The notes: generated by a model not told the origin, from the letters alone. A stretch of 64,000 nucleotides of DNA from Alteromonas sp. M12 (GCF_037478005.1 NZ_CP144164.1:4092001-4156000), one strand, 5' to 3'. Counted from the first letter of the stretch, positions 18,665 to 29,107 are shown. Translations and numbers: made by a program.

Positions 18665-20965
18665 TTAATTACCAAAAAGCCTTTCCCAAAAGCTCTTGCG
18701 CTCTTGGATCTTCGGATTTTTGGTATCACATTTATCGGCTCGTTTCGGCAGCACTTCTAATATGGCTGGCAAACTCATGCTTGTTTGACATCCCGCTTGC
18801 GTCGCTCTACCGGTTTGCGGATTAAAATGTGCGATCCCTAAACCTTTAGGGAAGCGACGAACGAGTGACTTAGGTTCTTGCAATAACTGGAAATCCATAA
18901 ATAATCGCAATGCACCACTGGCACCAGTTAACCCGGTACTTTTGTTATCATCAGTGCCAATCCAACTGGTTACTAATATATTTTTGTCGTAACCACTGAA
19001 CCAACTATCTCGATAATCATCAGTTGTACCGGTCTTGCCGGCCATATTAATCGTTGGAAAACGCCGTCTAATTTGTTTCGCGGTGCCCTCTAAGGTGACT
19101 TTATGCAGCGCGTAATTCATCAAATAAGCTACTTTTTCATCGATGATTCTAGTGGCCTGAGAAGAAAATGAATACATTAATTGGTCATCTGCAGACATGA
19201 TTGCGTTAACTGTATGAAGAGGGATTTGCACGCCATTATTTGCAATCGTCTGATATACCTGATTGACTTGAATAGGCGATAAATCTAGGGCACCTAAGGT
19301 CAATGCAGGATATTGGGTAATAGGTTCAGTTACCCCTAAACGCTTGAGTGTTTGAGTAATATTTTCTAAGCCTAGTTCCATACCTAAGCTTACAGTGGGA
19401 ACATTCAGTGATTGTGTTAATGCTGTATACAATGGCACTTGACCACGAAACTTTTTATCTGCATTTTGCGGCTCCCAAGTTTCCCCACCTTCACTGGGTA
19501 ATTTGATTGGATCATCGAACAGAGGTGTGGCCAGATTATATTCTTCTGGATGTTCTAAAGCAGTGATATAAATTGCTGGTTTGATTAAAGAGCCTATGGA
19601 GCGTTTCGCATCCAATGCTCGATTAAAACCACTAAAACCGGTGTTGCGATCTCCTACCATAGCGCGAATTTCACCACTATCAATGTCAGTGACTACCATA
19701 GCGGCTTGTAAATTCTCTAATTTACGTTGCTTCTCAATACTGGTTAATCCACCAGACAGGGCGGTCTCGGCTTTGCGCTGAGCGTTTGAGTCAAGGGACG
19801 TAAAGAGTTTCACACCAGAATCACGAATATCTGGATTATCTAGAATAGTACGTAATTCTCGCCCTACTCTATCCATGAAGGCTGGATGTTTCCCCCTAAC
19901 CAGAGTTGCGCCAGTGGCGACTTGAATTGGCTTATCCAACAACTGTTCAAAGGTTGTTTTGTTAATCTTTCCAGCTTCAAACAGCAGCCTCAACACCAGA
20001 TTACGTCGCTCAATGACACGCTCAGGATGACGCCTTGGATTGTAATAAGACGGCCCTTTGATCATACCAACTAGGGTGGTCATTTCTTCTAGATTTAGTT
20101 CGTTTAACGGCCGATCGAAATAGAAGTAACTGGCCAAACCAAATCCATGCACCCCAGTATTCCCGTTTTGTCCTAAAAACACCTCATTTAAATAAGCTTC
20201 CATTATTTGATCTTTGCTATAACGGGCATCGATCAATATTGACATAAACGCTTCTTTGATTTTACGGGTTATCGACTTTTCATTGGTTAAATACATGTTC
20301 TTAACCAATTGCTGGGTCAAGGTACTGCCACCTTGCACCGCGCGTCCCGCTGAGATATTAGCAATCAAAGCCCGTAAAATTGAAAGCGGAGCTATTCCAT
20401 GATGCTGATAAAAATCCTTGTCTTCTACCAGAACTAAAGCTTCAACTAGTTCTTTAGGCACCTGACCCAAAGACACCAACATACGATCTTCTTTCCCCTC
20501 ACTGATCAATCGTGTAACTAACCATGGCTCTAAACGGAAACTATCAATTTGTTTGCCACTATTGAGGTTAACAATGCTAGACACACGCCCCGATTTAACG
20601 GTCAGAGATAAAGCTGTCTCGGCTTGAAAGCCATCAGGAAAATGGAACGCTCGACGATAAACTTCGAAATGATTATTGTTGTACTGATATTCACCAGTGC
20701 GACTCGCTTTAGCAACCCGTCGATACCCCAATAGCGTCAGCTCTTCTATAATTTCTTTACTGGTGATTTCTTCTTTTAAGCTTAGCACCAAAGGACGAGC
20801 ATAAATTTGCGCGGGAACTTGCCATTTATTACCAGAAAACTGATGGGCAATAATAGCATCTAAATAAACCATGTAGGCACACATAGCAACGACGCAAACC
20901 AGAAACAACTTCCAGAAATACTTGCGGAACCAAGGTAAGGGATTCAATTTTTGGGCTAATGACAT
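18665..20965 (-). CDS. mrcB: Penicillin-binding protein 1B
   Basis: This bifunctional class A PBP polymerises and cross-links peptidoglycan at the outer face of the inner membrane. The 766 residues comprise a short cytoplasmic part, one membrane helix (about 19-40), a UB2H-like region (about 60-150), and a glycosyltransferase domain with catalytic E181 in EDKDFYQHHGI and GGSTLTQQLVKN. The transpeptidase domain has SxxK (S459-LIK462), SLN in TQSLNVPT, and KTGTTDDYRDSW. The adjacent hrpB matches the E. coli arrangement. Confidence 0.95.
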   Translation of the reverse strand: MSLAQKLNPLPWFRKYFWKLFLVCVVAMCAYMVYLDAIIAHQFSGNKWQVPAQIYARPLVLSLKEEITSKEIIEELTLLGYRRVAKASRTGEYQYNNNHFEVYRRAFHFPDGFQAETALSLTVKSGRVSSIVNLNSGKQIDSFRLEPWLVTRLISEGKEDRMLVSLGQVPKELVEALVLVEDKDFYQHHGIAPLSILRALIANISAGRAVQGGSTLTQQLVKNMYLTNEKSITRKIKEAFMSILIDARYSKDQIMEAYLNEVFLGQNGNTGVHGFGLASYFYFDRPLNELNLEEMTTLVGMIKGPSYYNPRRHPERVIERRNLVLRLLFEAGKINKTTFEQLLDKPIQVATGATLVRGKHPAFMDRVGRELRTILDNPDIRDSGVKLFTSLDSNAQRKAETALSGGLTSIEKQRKLENLQAAMVVTDIDSGEIRAMVGDRNTGFSGFNRALDAKRSIGSLIKPAIYITALEHPEEYNLATPLFDDPIKLPSEGGETWEPQNADKKFRGQVPLYTALTQSLNVPTVSLGMELGLENITQTLKRLGVTEPITQYPALTLGALDLSPIQVNQVYQTIANNGVQIPLHTVNAIMSADDQLMYSFSSQATRIIDEKVAYLMNYALHKVTLEGTAKQIRRRFPTINMAGKTGTTDDYRDSWFSGYDKNILVTSWIGTDDNKSTGLTGASGALRLFMDFQLLQEPKSLVRRFPKGLGIAHFNPQTGRATQAGCQTSMSLPAILEVLPKRADKCDTKNPKIQERKSFWERLFGN

Positions 20966-21083
20966 GGCTGAATAAGGGGATCTTTGTTGGGGTTATTTTC
21001 AAGAAGCCAGTATATCAGTGCAACGTGGTTGGCTCAAACAACTAACGCTGGAATACTATACTGCGACATATTAGGCTTGAGCA

Positions 21084-23576
21084 CTACATATATTTCTTAA
21101 CGCGCGTTGTTGCTTGTGCTGTCGCTGGATTGTCGGGCCAAAAATGTTTGGGGTATCGGCCTTTCATTTCTTTTTGAATTTGGCTGTAGCTACCTTGCCA
21201 AAACCCTGCAAGATCTTGGGTTTTCTGCAATGCTCTACCGGCTGGTGATAGCAGTGTTAGGGTTATTGGTACTTTGCCATTGGCAACACAGGGTGAACCA
21301 TCGTAACCATACATATGCTGCATTTTCACTTGCATTTCAACTTGTTCATCGGCTGAATATACTAGTTTACAGTCTTGCCCTGTTGCGTCTTTCATTTTAA
21401 GTGGATAGTGATGATCTAGTTGTTGTTGCTGCTCCCAAGTTAATCGATTTTTTAAGATAGTTAACCAATCTAACTGCTGTAGCTTATTGCCTGTAACTAT
21501 GCCATCGAGAAAAGGTTCCAACCATTCTTCGAGCTCAGCCAACAAGCTAGTCTCTGAGAAATCAGGCCAATGCTCACCTTCCACTTTACGAGCCAAACTT
21601 ACTCGATAAATAAACGTCCAAACCTTCTCTTTCCAAGGTAAAAATGAAAGTCCTTGTTGTTTGATTTGCGCCATCAATATTTGCACGCATTGCAGCCCAT
21701 CTGAGGCTTCGATTTGTTTTTCCCATAGCGTAATAGCGCCGAATGTTTGTTTTTCTCGCGCGACAACTTTTGCCAATGTATGGGACCAACTATATTCACT
21801 TTGTCGTTTAAAATGATGTTTAAATCGCTCAAAAACCAAGTGTTCGTCTATTGGTTCGGCCATTTGTATGAGTGCATCAGCCTGGTCACTGATGGTTAAT
21901 TTGGTCACGATAATCCATTTACTCAACGCACTAGTGCCTTGATCTTTTGAGTTGAAGTATTTAGCTCCTGTTCCATTTACTAGCTGATAAGTTCCATTGT
22001 CTCGCAAGCGACCTATCTGATCAGGATATGCCACACTTAACAGTTCACTGAGATTCCCCTTTTCAAGGCTTACCGAACGGCTATCACAAGAACATCCAAG
22101 CCGTTTTGCCCAACGTTTTGCTTGCGTCCAAATAGGATGCGAGGGCTGCGTGAGTAGAAAACGTAAATGCTGACGTAGCTGGGTTTCTCTTCGCAGTTCA
22201 CTAATGGGACGAAATTCAAGCATTGCCACCAATAAGCACGCTAGCGCTTTTTGCAAGGGCTGCCCTTTTTGACTGTCTACTAACATCCCAGCCAATCTTG
22301 GATGGCAACCAAAGCCGTTCAACGCTCTGCCATGGGGGGTTAATTTAGCGGAGGAATCTATCGCACCTAATAACGATAACACCCATTTTGCATAGTCGAG
22401 TTGAGAACGACTAGGGGTGTCCAACAAAGGTAATTCAGATAATTCACTGCCCCAGACTTTTGCATCTAAATACAAGCCACTAATATCTGTTTCTAAAATT
22501 TGCGCGGGGCGCTGTGCAATTAAACGTTGTTGAGTATCCTTAGACCACAATCGGTAACAATCTCCAGCAGTTAAACGCCCCGCCCGACCTGCCCGCTGAG
22601 TAGCTGAGGCTTTAGAAATTTGTTTGCTGCTTAACTGCTCGATGCGCCGCTGCCAATTAAAACTTGCAACATTCTCTAAACCAGAGTCAATTACCACTTT
22701 AATACCGTCGATGGTTAAGCTAGTTTCAGCAATATTGGTTGCCAGCACAATTTTGCGCATGCCTTGTTTAGCCGGTCGTATTGCTAAACGCTGCTTTTGT
22801 TTATCCAGTTGTCCAAACAAAGTATAAGTTTCAATATCTTGTTCAAAGTATTGCTCACACAATTGTTGCGTTGCCAATATTTGTCGTGCACCGGGCAGAA
22901 AGACAAGAATATCGCCATCGTGGCTATTCACTGCTTCTTTGATAATCTTAAAAACATGTTGCTCTAAAAGAGTACTTTTATCTCGTGGTCGGTAATGGCT
23001 AGTGACCGGAAAACTGCGGCCATGACTTTCCAATTGTTTGGCATCAGGCAATAAATTAGCCACCGCTGCTGCATCCAAAGTCGCCGACATTACCAATAAC
23101 CGTAAGTCATCACGGAGCGCTTGCTTTACTTCCAAACATAACGCTAAGGCAAAATCAGAATGGATATTCCGCTCATGGAATTCATCAAATATAATCAGTC
23201 CAACATTGGCTAACTCTGGATCGTTTTGCAACATACGGGTAAGCAACCCTTCAGTAACAATCTCCAATCTAGTGTGAGCACTTACTTTAGTTTCACCTCG
23301 CATACGATAACCGATGGTGTGCCCAACGGTTTCATTTAGCTGCTCTGACAAATAGTTGGCGATCGACGTCACTGCTATTTGTCGCGGTTGCAGCATAATG
23401 ATTTTCTGATCAGCAAATTTAGGATGTTGTAGCAGTTTCAAAGGCAAATATGTGGATTTACCCGCTCCAGGTGGAGCCACTAAAATCACATCTTGATCTT
23501 CAATGTATTTTTCTAATGCTGGCCAGCAAGTTTCTACAGGTAACACGCAGTCAAACCAAAAATCCTCTATAATCAC
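21084..23576 (-). CDS. hrpB: ATP-dependent DExH-box helicase HrpB
   Basis: The 830-residue protein has the superfamily 2 motifs in order: Walker A APPGAGKS (K40), DEFHERNIHSD (motif II), SATLD (motif III), NIAETSLTIDGI and the motif VI region QRAGRAGR. The HrpB C-terminal domain follows, and the length fits the family. Its exact cellular role is not well established, though a role in RNA metabolism is assumed. It is divergent from thpR with 26 bp between starts, and lies upstream of mrcB on the same strand. Confidence 0.94.
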   Translation of the reverse strand: MIIEDFWFDCVLPVETCWPALEKYIEDQDVILVAPPGAGKSTYLPLKLLQHPKFADQKIIMLQPRQIAVTSIANYLSEQLNETVGHTIGYRMRGETKVSAHTRLEIVTEGLLTRMLQNDPELANVGLIIFDEFHERNIHSDFALALCLEVKQALRDDLRLLVMSATLDAAAVANLLPDAKQLESHGRSFPVTSHYRPRDKSTLLEQHVFKIIKEAVNSHDGDILVFLPGARQILATQQLCEQYFEQDIETYTLFGQLDKQKQRLAIRPAKQGMRKIVLATNIAETSLTIDGIKVVIDSGLENVASFNWQRRIEQLSSKQISKASATQRAGRAGRLTAGDCYRLWSKDTQQRLIAQRPAQILETDISGLYLDAKVWGSELSELPLLDTPSRSQLDYAKWVLSLLGAIDSSAKLTPHGRALNGFGCHPRLAGMLVDSQKGQPLQKALACLLVAMLEFRPISELRRETQLRQHLRFLLTQPSHPIWTQAKRWAKRLGCSCDSRSVSLEKGNLSELLSVAYPDQIGRLRDNGTYQLVNGTGAKYFNSKDQGTSALSKWIIVTKLTISDQADALIQMAEPIDEHLVFERFKHHFKRQSEYSWSHTLAKVVAREKQTFGAITLWEKQIEASDGLQCVQILMAQIKQQGLSFLPWKEKVWTFIYRVSLARKVEGEHWPDFSETSLLAELEEWLEPFLDGIVTGNKLQQLDWLTILKNRLTWEQQQQLDHHYPLKMKDATGQDCKLVYSADEQVEMQVKMQHMYGYDGSPCVANGKVPITLTLLSPAGRALQKTQDLAGFWQGSYSQIQKEMKGRYPKHFWPDNPATAQATTRVKKYM

Positions 23577-23602
23577 CCCATTCTATCGTTGCTGGAGTTT
23601 CA

Positions 23603-24133
23603 ATGCGCTACTTTTTAGGATTTGATTTAGATGCCAAATCAAAAATTGCATTAGATGATTGGCGCAACAAAGCCTTACCGAGATTTGAGCGCTGCGTGCC
23701 TGCTAAAAATTTTCACATCACTAGTGTGTTTCTAGGACAAGTTAGAGAACAACAATTAGACCACCTTTGTTGTGCCATACAAGAAAGCCAATTTCAAAAT
23801 TTTAGCCTGCAAATTGATACCTTAGGTTATTGGTCAAAACCGAAAATATTATGGCTCGGTAGTACCCAAATTCCAGAGCACATGTTGCAAACGACAAAAC
23901 GGTTGACCGAATATGCACAACAAGCAGGACTGAACTTGCCCATTAGAGAGTATATTCCTCATATCACCCTAGTTAGAAACGCTAAAAACAATCCTCCGGC
24001 GCCACTATATGAACCAGATTTCGAGTTAAAGATAGATCAATTGCATTTATTTGAATCTGTTAGTGGCAAAAACGGGGTGCAATACCCTATTCGACAGACT
24101 TGGCCTTTGCATCGTCCCATTCGCCCAAGATAA
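23603..24133 (+). CDS. thpR: RNA 2',3'-cyclic phosphodiesterase
   Basis: The 176-residue 2H phosphoesterase has both catalytic HxTx motifs: H38-IT in NFHITSVFLG and H120-IT in IPHITLVRN, symmetric in the two lobes. The family opens 2',3'-cyclic phosphates on RNA and was first described as a 2'-5' RNA ligase (LigT). It is divergent from hrpB, the gene order also seen in enterobacteria. Confidence 0.92.
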   Translation: MRYFLGFDLDAKSKIALDDWRNKALPRFERCVPAKNFHITSVFLGQVREQQLDHLCCAIQESQFQNFSLQIDTLGYWSKPKILWLGSTQIPEHMLQTTKRLTEYAQQAGLNLPIREYIPHITLVRNAKNNPPAPLYEPDFELKIDQLHLFESVSGKNGVQYPIRQTWPLHRPIRPR

Positions 24134-24232
24134 ACTTTTATGTAATTCCAATAAGTGCTTTACCTCAGGCCTATTCCGGCAGCACAATAAGGGGATTAGT
24201 AGTAAGTCCGATTTAACAAGAGTAATTTATTC

Positions 24233-25087
24233 ATGCAACAAACCTTCAGGCTGGTAATCGATTGTCCCGATCAAGTAGGATTAGTCGCTGCTGTGAGTCA
24301 GTTTTTAGCTGATCATCAAGCCACTATTGTAGAAGCAAGCCACCATACAGACGCCAAATTAGGGCGCTTTTTTATGCGTCATGAAATAAAGACTGACACG
24401 CTGAAATTGACTTTAGAGAGTTTCAAACAGGCCTTTGAACCCATCGCTAAACAATTTTCAATGAAGTGGAAAGTATCCGATTCCTTGCAAAAACAAAAAG
24501 TGGCTTTGCTTGCCAGCCATGAATCTCATTGCCTCATTGATATTCTGCATCGCTGGCACAGTGGTGAGCTTGATTGTGAAATACCTTGCATCATTGCGAA
24601 TCACCCGCAAATGAAACAATTTGCAGATTGGTATCGAGTACCTTTCCATTGGGTAGATTTCAAAAATCAAGACAAAGCAGTGGCCTTTGCCCAAGTTGAA
24701 GCTTTACTAGAAGAGTATCAAGCAGATCTCACAGTACTTGCGCGATTTATGCAAATTGTGCCTGACAACTTATGTCAAAAATTAGCAGGCAAAGCTATCA
24801 ATATCCACCATAGCTTTTTGCCGTCCTTTGCCGGAGCTAAACCTTATCAACAAGCCTATGACCGCGGTGTTAAACTGATTGGCGCGACTTGTCATTATGT
24901 GACAAAAGACTTAGATGAAGGGCCAATTATTGAGCAAGAAGTGATACGCATCAGTCACAGTGACTCGGCTGAAGATATGGTTCGTAAAGGCAAGAATTGT
25001 GAAAAAGCCGCGTTAGCCAATGGCGTTCGTTACCACTTGCAAGATCGCGTGATTATTCACAAAAATAAAACCGTTGTATTTGCATAA
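24233..25087 (+). CDS. purU: Formyltetrahydrofolate deformylase
   Basis: PurU hydrolyses 10-formyl-THF to formate and THF, balancing one-carbon pools and feeding formate to purine synthesis. The 284 residues contain an N-terminal ACT domain (about 5-80, RLVIDCPDQVGLVAAVSQFL) and a formyltransferase-like domain with NIHHSFLPSFAGAKPYQQA and the GATCHYVTKDLDEGPII motif carrying the catalytic His/Asp. Usual length; ACT domains normally respond to methionine and glycine. Confidence 0.94.
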   Translation: MQQTFRLVIDCPDQVGLVAAVSQFLADHQATIVEASHHTDAKLGRFFMRHEIKTDTLKLTLESFKQAFEPIAKQFSMKWKVSDSLQKQKVALLASHESHCLIDILHRWHSGELDCEIPCIIANHPQMKQFADWYRVPFHWVDFKNQDKAVAFAQVEALLEEYQADLTVLARFMQIVPDNLCQKLAGKAINIHHSFLPSFAGAKPYQQAYDRGVKLIGATCHYVTKDLDEGPIIEQEVIRISHSDSAEDMVRKGKNCEKAALANGVRYHLQDRVIIHKNKTVVFA

Positions 25088-25099
25088 ATTAAGGGCTTA

Positions 25100-25705
25100 A
25101 TGATGTCTATTTATTTGGTCCGCCACGGTGAGACAGACGGCAACCGAAATAGGATTGTACAGACGCCAGAGACTCCGTTATCCGCTCATGGTCAGCAACA
25201 AGCAAAAGATTTGGCCGATGCTTATCAACACCACGCTATTTCTAGAATATTGTGTAGCGATCATACTCGCACCCAGCAGACAGCAAAGCCGGTTCAGCAA
25301 CTATTGGGCTGCGAATTAGTTTTATCGGAACTGTTACAGGAACGTAATTTGGGAGCGCTCAGAGGAACCCCTTGGAAGCAAATTGACTTTGATTTTTTAG
25401 CCGCCGATTATCAACCCGAAAATGGCGAAAGTCAGCACCAATTTGGTCAACGTGTTGAGCTAGCGTGGCAACACATTATTGAGCAGGCGAACGCGGTAGA
25501 AGACAGCTTGATGGTCATGACTCATGGCTTGGTCTTACGATATATTTTAGAACACATTTTAAAAATTGATCGGCTGAGTTTAGAGCGCGCTGGATTTGAA
25601 AATACCTGTGTAACCCAGATAGCTAAAAACGATTTCAGTAAAATTCAGTTACTTTGTGACATTAAACATTTACGTCAAACAGTCGTAAAGGGGGCTGCGG
25701 TTTAG
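25100..25705 (+). CDS. Histidine phosphatase family protein (phosphoglycerate mutase-like)
   Basis: The 201-residue protein opens with YLVRHGETDGNRN, the RHG signature of the histidine phosphatase superfamily (phospho-acceptor H9). A second catalytic His lies in MVMTHGLVLRYIL. An adjacent ATG at 25103 is an equally good start. It is 12 bp after purU and so probably co-transcribed. Possible substrates include small phosphomonoesters, as for CobC- or GpmB-like enzymes; the substrate cannot be read from sequence. Confidence 0.85.
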   Translation: MMSIYLVRHGETDGNRNRIVQTPETPLSAHGQQQAKDLADAYQHHAISRILCSDHTRTQQTAKPVQQLLGCELVLSELLQERNLGALRGTPWKQIDFDFLAADYQPENGESQHQFGQRVELAWQHIIEQANAVEDSLMVMTHGLVLRYILEHILKIDRLSLERAGFENTCVTQIAKNDFSKIQLLCDIKHLRQTVVKGAAV

Positions 25706-25721
25706 CACTGCGAACTTAGCG

Positions 25722-26291
25722 TTAGAAAAATGCGGCGTAATTAACATTTAGCTTATTATCGATTAATCCGTTGTCAAACAAAGTGCCAAATTCATCGTTA
25801 GCATCCCAATGGTGACTACTCAATGCGATATCCACCTGATGGTCATCTCGGATGCCTTTGAAACGACTGCTAATCTTATAAATTTTACTTTTCGGTAAGG
25901 CGAGCTCTAATCCCTGAGAAGTACTAAATTCAGGCGCAGATTGCAGGATGACACCCGCACTTAGACTAATTTTACGATTGACACTATAGCGTGGTAAAAA
26001 AGAGTAACGCTTAAGACTGATTTTTTGGCTATTGATGCCCCACTGCAGCTTACCGTTCGCATAGCTCATACCGCCTTCAAATGACAAACGTTGGTTAACC
26101 GGTTGACTAAATGTTAATTCATATTCCCGATGACGACAGCCATCAAATTTAATACGAGATTTATTAAATTCAATTTTGGTGGTCTCTGGTACTAGGTTGT
26201 TTAGCCAATTCACCCCTTTAGCAATAAAAAACTCATCTGCTTGGCAACTACTGCCAACTAAGGTCATAAACAAACACAAATACTTGAACAT
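25722..26291 (-). CDS. Exported beta-rich hypothetical protein
   Basis: The 189-residue protein has a signal peptide (cleavage near SCQA, residue 18) and a series of short alternating polar/hydrophobic strands ending in NYAAFF with a terminal Phe. That pattern suggests a small outer-membrane beta-barrel or beta-sandwich. No family was recognised. It converges with the phosphatase gene, with 16 bp between stops. Confidence 0.6.
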   Translation of the reverse strand: MFKYLCLFMTLVGSSCQADEFFIAKGVNWLNNLVPETTKIEFNKSRIKFDGCRHREYELTFSQPVNQRLSFEGGMSYANGKLQWGINSQKISLKRYSFLPRYSVNRKISLSAGVILQSAPEFSTSQGLELALPKSKIYKISSRFKGIRDDHQVDIALSSHHWDANDEFGTLFDNGLIDNKLNVNYAAFF

Positions 26292-26655
26292 GATGGCTAA
26301 CTCAAAGGGTTTATTTAACTTGATTAAATAGTACTCAAAAAACAGCAGCTGTAACGTACATCAACCGACATTAGGTATTCGAAACAATACGTGAACAACA
26401 GACGATTCAAACACGCAACAATACTTTTCAATCACTTAGTTAAAAAGACCAAACTCAGCACTTCGGCTTAAAACTAGAAAAAGATATGTGAAACATACTT
26501 TGTAAGGGTTTGTAGACGATATGTAAAAGTAGATTTGGCCTTAGCGCTTGTAGTTTTGACACTAAAGATTAGTATTATCCACAATGCTCATTTCAGAGCA
26601 TACAATGAATAATAATAATGACGGAACTATCTCTCAAATAATTGGTAAAAATTAA
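26292..26655. other. Intergenic region with divergent promoters
   Basis: These 364 bp separate the beta-rich protein from the M3 peptidase. A small perfect hairpin (ATGCTC-N6-GAGCAT, 26584-26601) lies 54 bp before the peptidase start and could be an operator or a 5'-UTR structure. A TTGACA hexamer is present near 26555, but no -10 at proper spacing was convincing. Confidence 0.35.
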
Positions 26656-28824
26656 ATGAAAAAATTTGCTCTGACACTAACAAGTGCAATGCTAATTGCA
26701 ACATTAGGTGGGTGCTCTCAAAGCACAACCCCCACTAAAACAGAAGATAAAACATCCATGACTGAACAAGTCGCACAAGAAACAAATCCATTACTTGCTG
26801 AATATTCAGGCCCTTATGGCGGTGTTCCAGCTTTTGATAAAATGGACTTAGCCCTACTAGTTCCAGCGTTAGAAAAAGGAATGGAAATCAATTTAGCCGA
26901 AGTAGACGCGATTATTAACAATCCTGAAGCGCCTACATTCGAAAATACTATTGTTCCGTTAGAAAAGTCTGGTGCAGAGTTAGGTCGCGTATTCACCTAC
27001 TGGGGTATTTGGAGTTCCAATAAGAATAGCCCTGAGTTCCGTGAGATTCAAAAGGAAATGGTTCCTAAGATCTCCGCGTTTAGTTCAAAGATAAACCAAA
27101 ATGAAAAGCTTTTTGCACGGGTAAAAGCAGTGTATGAAGGCGAAGAATATAAACAGCTAAATTCTGAACAGCAACGTGTGACTTGGTTGACATACAACGG
27201 TTTTGCACGCAATGGCGCGACCTTGGAAGGGGAAGCGAAAAAGCGTTATGCAGAAATAAACCAAGAAGTAGCAAGTTTACAAACCAAATTTGCAAATAAT
27301 GTGTTGGCTGATGAAGAAAACTATGTGCTCTACATCGACGCTGATCAACTTTCTGGTTTACCTGAGTCCTTTGTGACTGGTGCAGCATCAGCCGCAGCCC
27401 AGCGAGGCCATGAAGGTAAATATGCGATTACTAACACCCGTTCATCAATGGACCCGTTCTTAACCTACTCTGAAGAACGTGAACTACGTAAAAAAGTTTG
27501 GGAAACATATTACAGCCGCGGCAACAACGGTGACGAATATGACAACAATGAATTGATCAAACAAATTTTAAAATTGCGTCATGAGCGTGTTCAACTGTTA
27601 GGTTACGAAAACTATTCACAGTGGAGACTAGAAGATCGCATGGCGAAAAATCCTGAAAACGCCATGGACTTGATGCAGAAAGTTTGGCCTGCGGCTATTG
27701 CTCGTGTGGATGAAGAAGTAAAAGACATGCAAGCCGTTGCGGATGCAGAGAATGCGAATATCACCATAGAGCCATGGGATTATCGTTTTTATGCTGAAAA
27801 AGTACGTAAACAAAAATACGACCTAGACTCAGACCAAGTAAAACAATATTTGCAGTTAGACAAACTTCGCGAAGCTATGTTTTATGTTGCAGGTCGTCTC
27901 TTCAACTTCAAATTTACACCTATCGAAGAAGGCAAAGTACCTGTTTTTCACCCAGATGTTAAAGTATGGGAAGTGACAGATCTTACGTCTGGTGAACATA
28001 TAGGTTTATGGTATTTAGACCCATTTGCTCGCACTGGTAAACGTTCTGGCGCTTGGGCAACGACTTACCGCAGTTACACCACTTTTGATGGTAAGAAAAC
28101 GGTACTTTCTTCGAATAACTCAAACTTCGTGAAAGGTCCTGAAGGCGAGCCAACATTGATTTCTTGGGATGATGCGGAAACTTACTTCCATGAATTTGGC
28201 CATGCATTGCACTTCTTATCGGCCAAGGTAGCCTACCCAACGTCACATTCAGGTGTGCGTGATTACACTGAATTCCAATCTCAATTGTTAGAGCGTTGGT
28301 TAATCACTGATGAAGTAATTAATAATTATCTAGTGCATTACAAAACCGGTGAACCTATCCCACAAGAGTTAGTAGCTAAAATCAAAAAAGCATCTACTTT
28401 CAATGAAGGTTTCAAAACCACTGAGTACATGGCATCTGCAATAATGGACTTGTTGTATCACACAACAGATCCTGCTGCGATTGATCCTCAGAAGTTTGAA
28501 CAAGAACAACTTGTGAAATTAGGCATGCCGGAAGAAATGGTAATGCGTCACCGTAGTACTCAATTTGGGCACATCTTTAGTAGTGAAGGTTATGCGTCTA
28601 GTTATTACGGGTACATGTGGGCTGAAGTTTTAACCTCAGATGCTGCTGAAGCCTTTGCTGAAGCACCTGGTGGATTCTACGACAAAGAACTAAGTGAAAA
28701 GCTAGTTAAGCATTTATTCGCCATTCGAAACGCAATGGACCCTGCTGAAGCTTATCGTTTGTTTAGAGGTAGAGATGCAAATGTAGAAGCCCTGATGCGC
28801 GATCGCGGATTCCCAGTGAAATAA
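26656..28824 (+). CDS. M3-family zinc metallopeptidase (peptidyl-dipeptidase Dcp type), lipoprotein
   Basis: The 722-residue protein has a lipoprotein signal ending LGGC (Cys about 20), so it is tethered in the periplasm. The catalytic zinc site HEFGHALH (H512, E513, H516) and the downstream thimet-type region EGFKTTEYMASAIMDLLYH mark family M3, close to peptidyl-dipeptidase Dcp. It removes dipeptides from short peptides. It is monocistronic with its own terminator. E. coli Dcp is not a lipoprotein; the lipid-anchored form fits marine bacteria that degrade extracellular peptides. Confidence 0.9.
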   Translation: MKKFALTLTSAMLIATLGGCSQSTTPTKTEDKTSMTEQVAQETNPLLAEYSGPYGGVPAFDKMDLALLVPALEKGMEINLAEVDAIINNPEAPTFENTIVPLEKSGAELGRVFTYWGIWSSNKNSPEFREIQKEMVPKISAFSSKINQNEKLFARVKAVYEGEEYKQLNSEQQRVTWLTYNGFARNGATLEGEAKKRYAEINQEVASLQTKFANNVLADEENYVLYIDADQLSGLPESFVTGAASAAAQRGHEGKYAITNTRSSMDPFLTYSEERELRKKVWETYYSRGNNGDEYDNNELIKQILKLRHERVQLLGYENYSQWRLEDRMAKNPENAMDLMQKVWPAAIARVDEEVKDMQAVADAENANITIEPWDYRFYAEKVRKQKYDLDSDQVKQYLQLDKLREAMFYVAGRLFNFKFTPIEEGKVPVFHPDVKVWEVTDLTSGEHIGLWYLDPFARTGKRSGAWATTYRSYTTFDGKKTVLSSNNSNFVKGPEGEPTLISWDDAETYFHEFGHALHFLSAKVAYPTSHSGVRDYTEFQSQLLERWLITDEVINNYLVHYKTGEPIPQELVAKIKKASTFNEGFKTTEYMASAIMDLLYHTTDPAAIDPQKFEQEQLVKLGMPEEMVMRHRSTQFGHIFSSEGYASSYYGYMWAEVLTSDAAEAFAEAPGGFYDKELSEKLVKHLFAIRNAMDPAEAYRLFRGRDANVEALMRDRGFPVK

Positions 28825-28851
28825 GCCTGATTCAATACAGGTTTTAATCTT

Positions 28852-28883
28852 AAAAATAGCACTTTTAAAGTGCTATTTTTTTG
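28852..28883 (+). terminator. Rho-independent terminator of the M3 peptidase
   Basis: An inverted repeat AATAGCACTTT / AAAGTGCTATT (28855-28877) is followed by seven T residues. It is 30 bp after the peptidase stop. Confidence 0.88.
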
Positions 28884-28909
28884 TCTTCACATCAGCGCAG
28901 GAAATCGAC

Positions 28910-29089
28910 TCAAGAGCGGTTAGACATATGTTTTTTAGACGTCTTTAAAATACCAATCCACAGAGCCACCTCCAACAAAAAGCCTAATGCAATAAATGCG
29001 ATTGCGCCAATGACACTGCCAACGTAATAGCAGACAAAGGCGAGGCAAAATAACGCTGATATTAATAAATACTTAGTTGTTTTCGACAT
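28910..29089 (-). CDS. Small two-helix membrane protein
   Basis: A short frame of 59 residues starts at 29089 (MSKTTKYLLISALFCLAF) and ends at TGA 28910-28912. It has two hydrophobic helices (about 7-28 and 30-47) joined by a Gly-containing turn and a basic tail (KTSKKHMSNRS). It follows the 100-residue exported protein gene by 18 bp on the same strand. The ribosome site is weak. Assignment rests on reading-frame length, membrane pattern and operon position. Confidence 0.55.
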   Translation of the reverse strand: MSKTTKYLLISALFCLAFVCYYVGSVIGAIAFIALGFLLEVALWIGILKTSKKHMSNRS

Positions 29090-29107
29090 ATCAATCTCAT
29101 AGGTTTG

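Noticed and set aside
18650..18669. AATTAAC / GTTAATT hairpin between the TonB-like gene and mrcB as a terminator
   Set aside because: The stem is short and AT-only and overlaps the mrcB stop; support for a terminator is too weak.
21084..23576. Many open frames on the plus strand opposite hrpB (and likewise opposite other genes)
   Set aside because: They have no ribosome sites or recognisable protein features and are shadows of the real genes.
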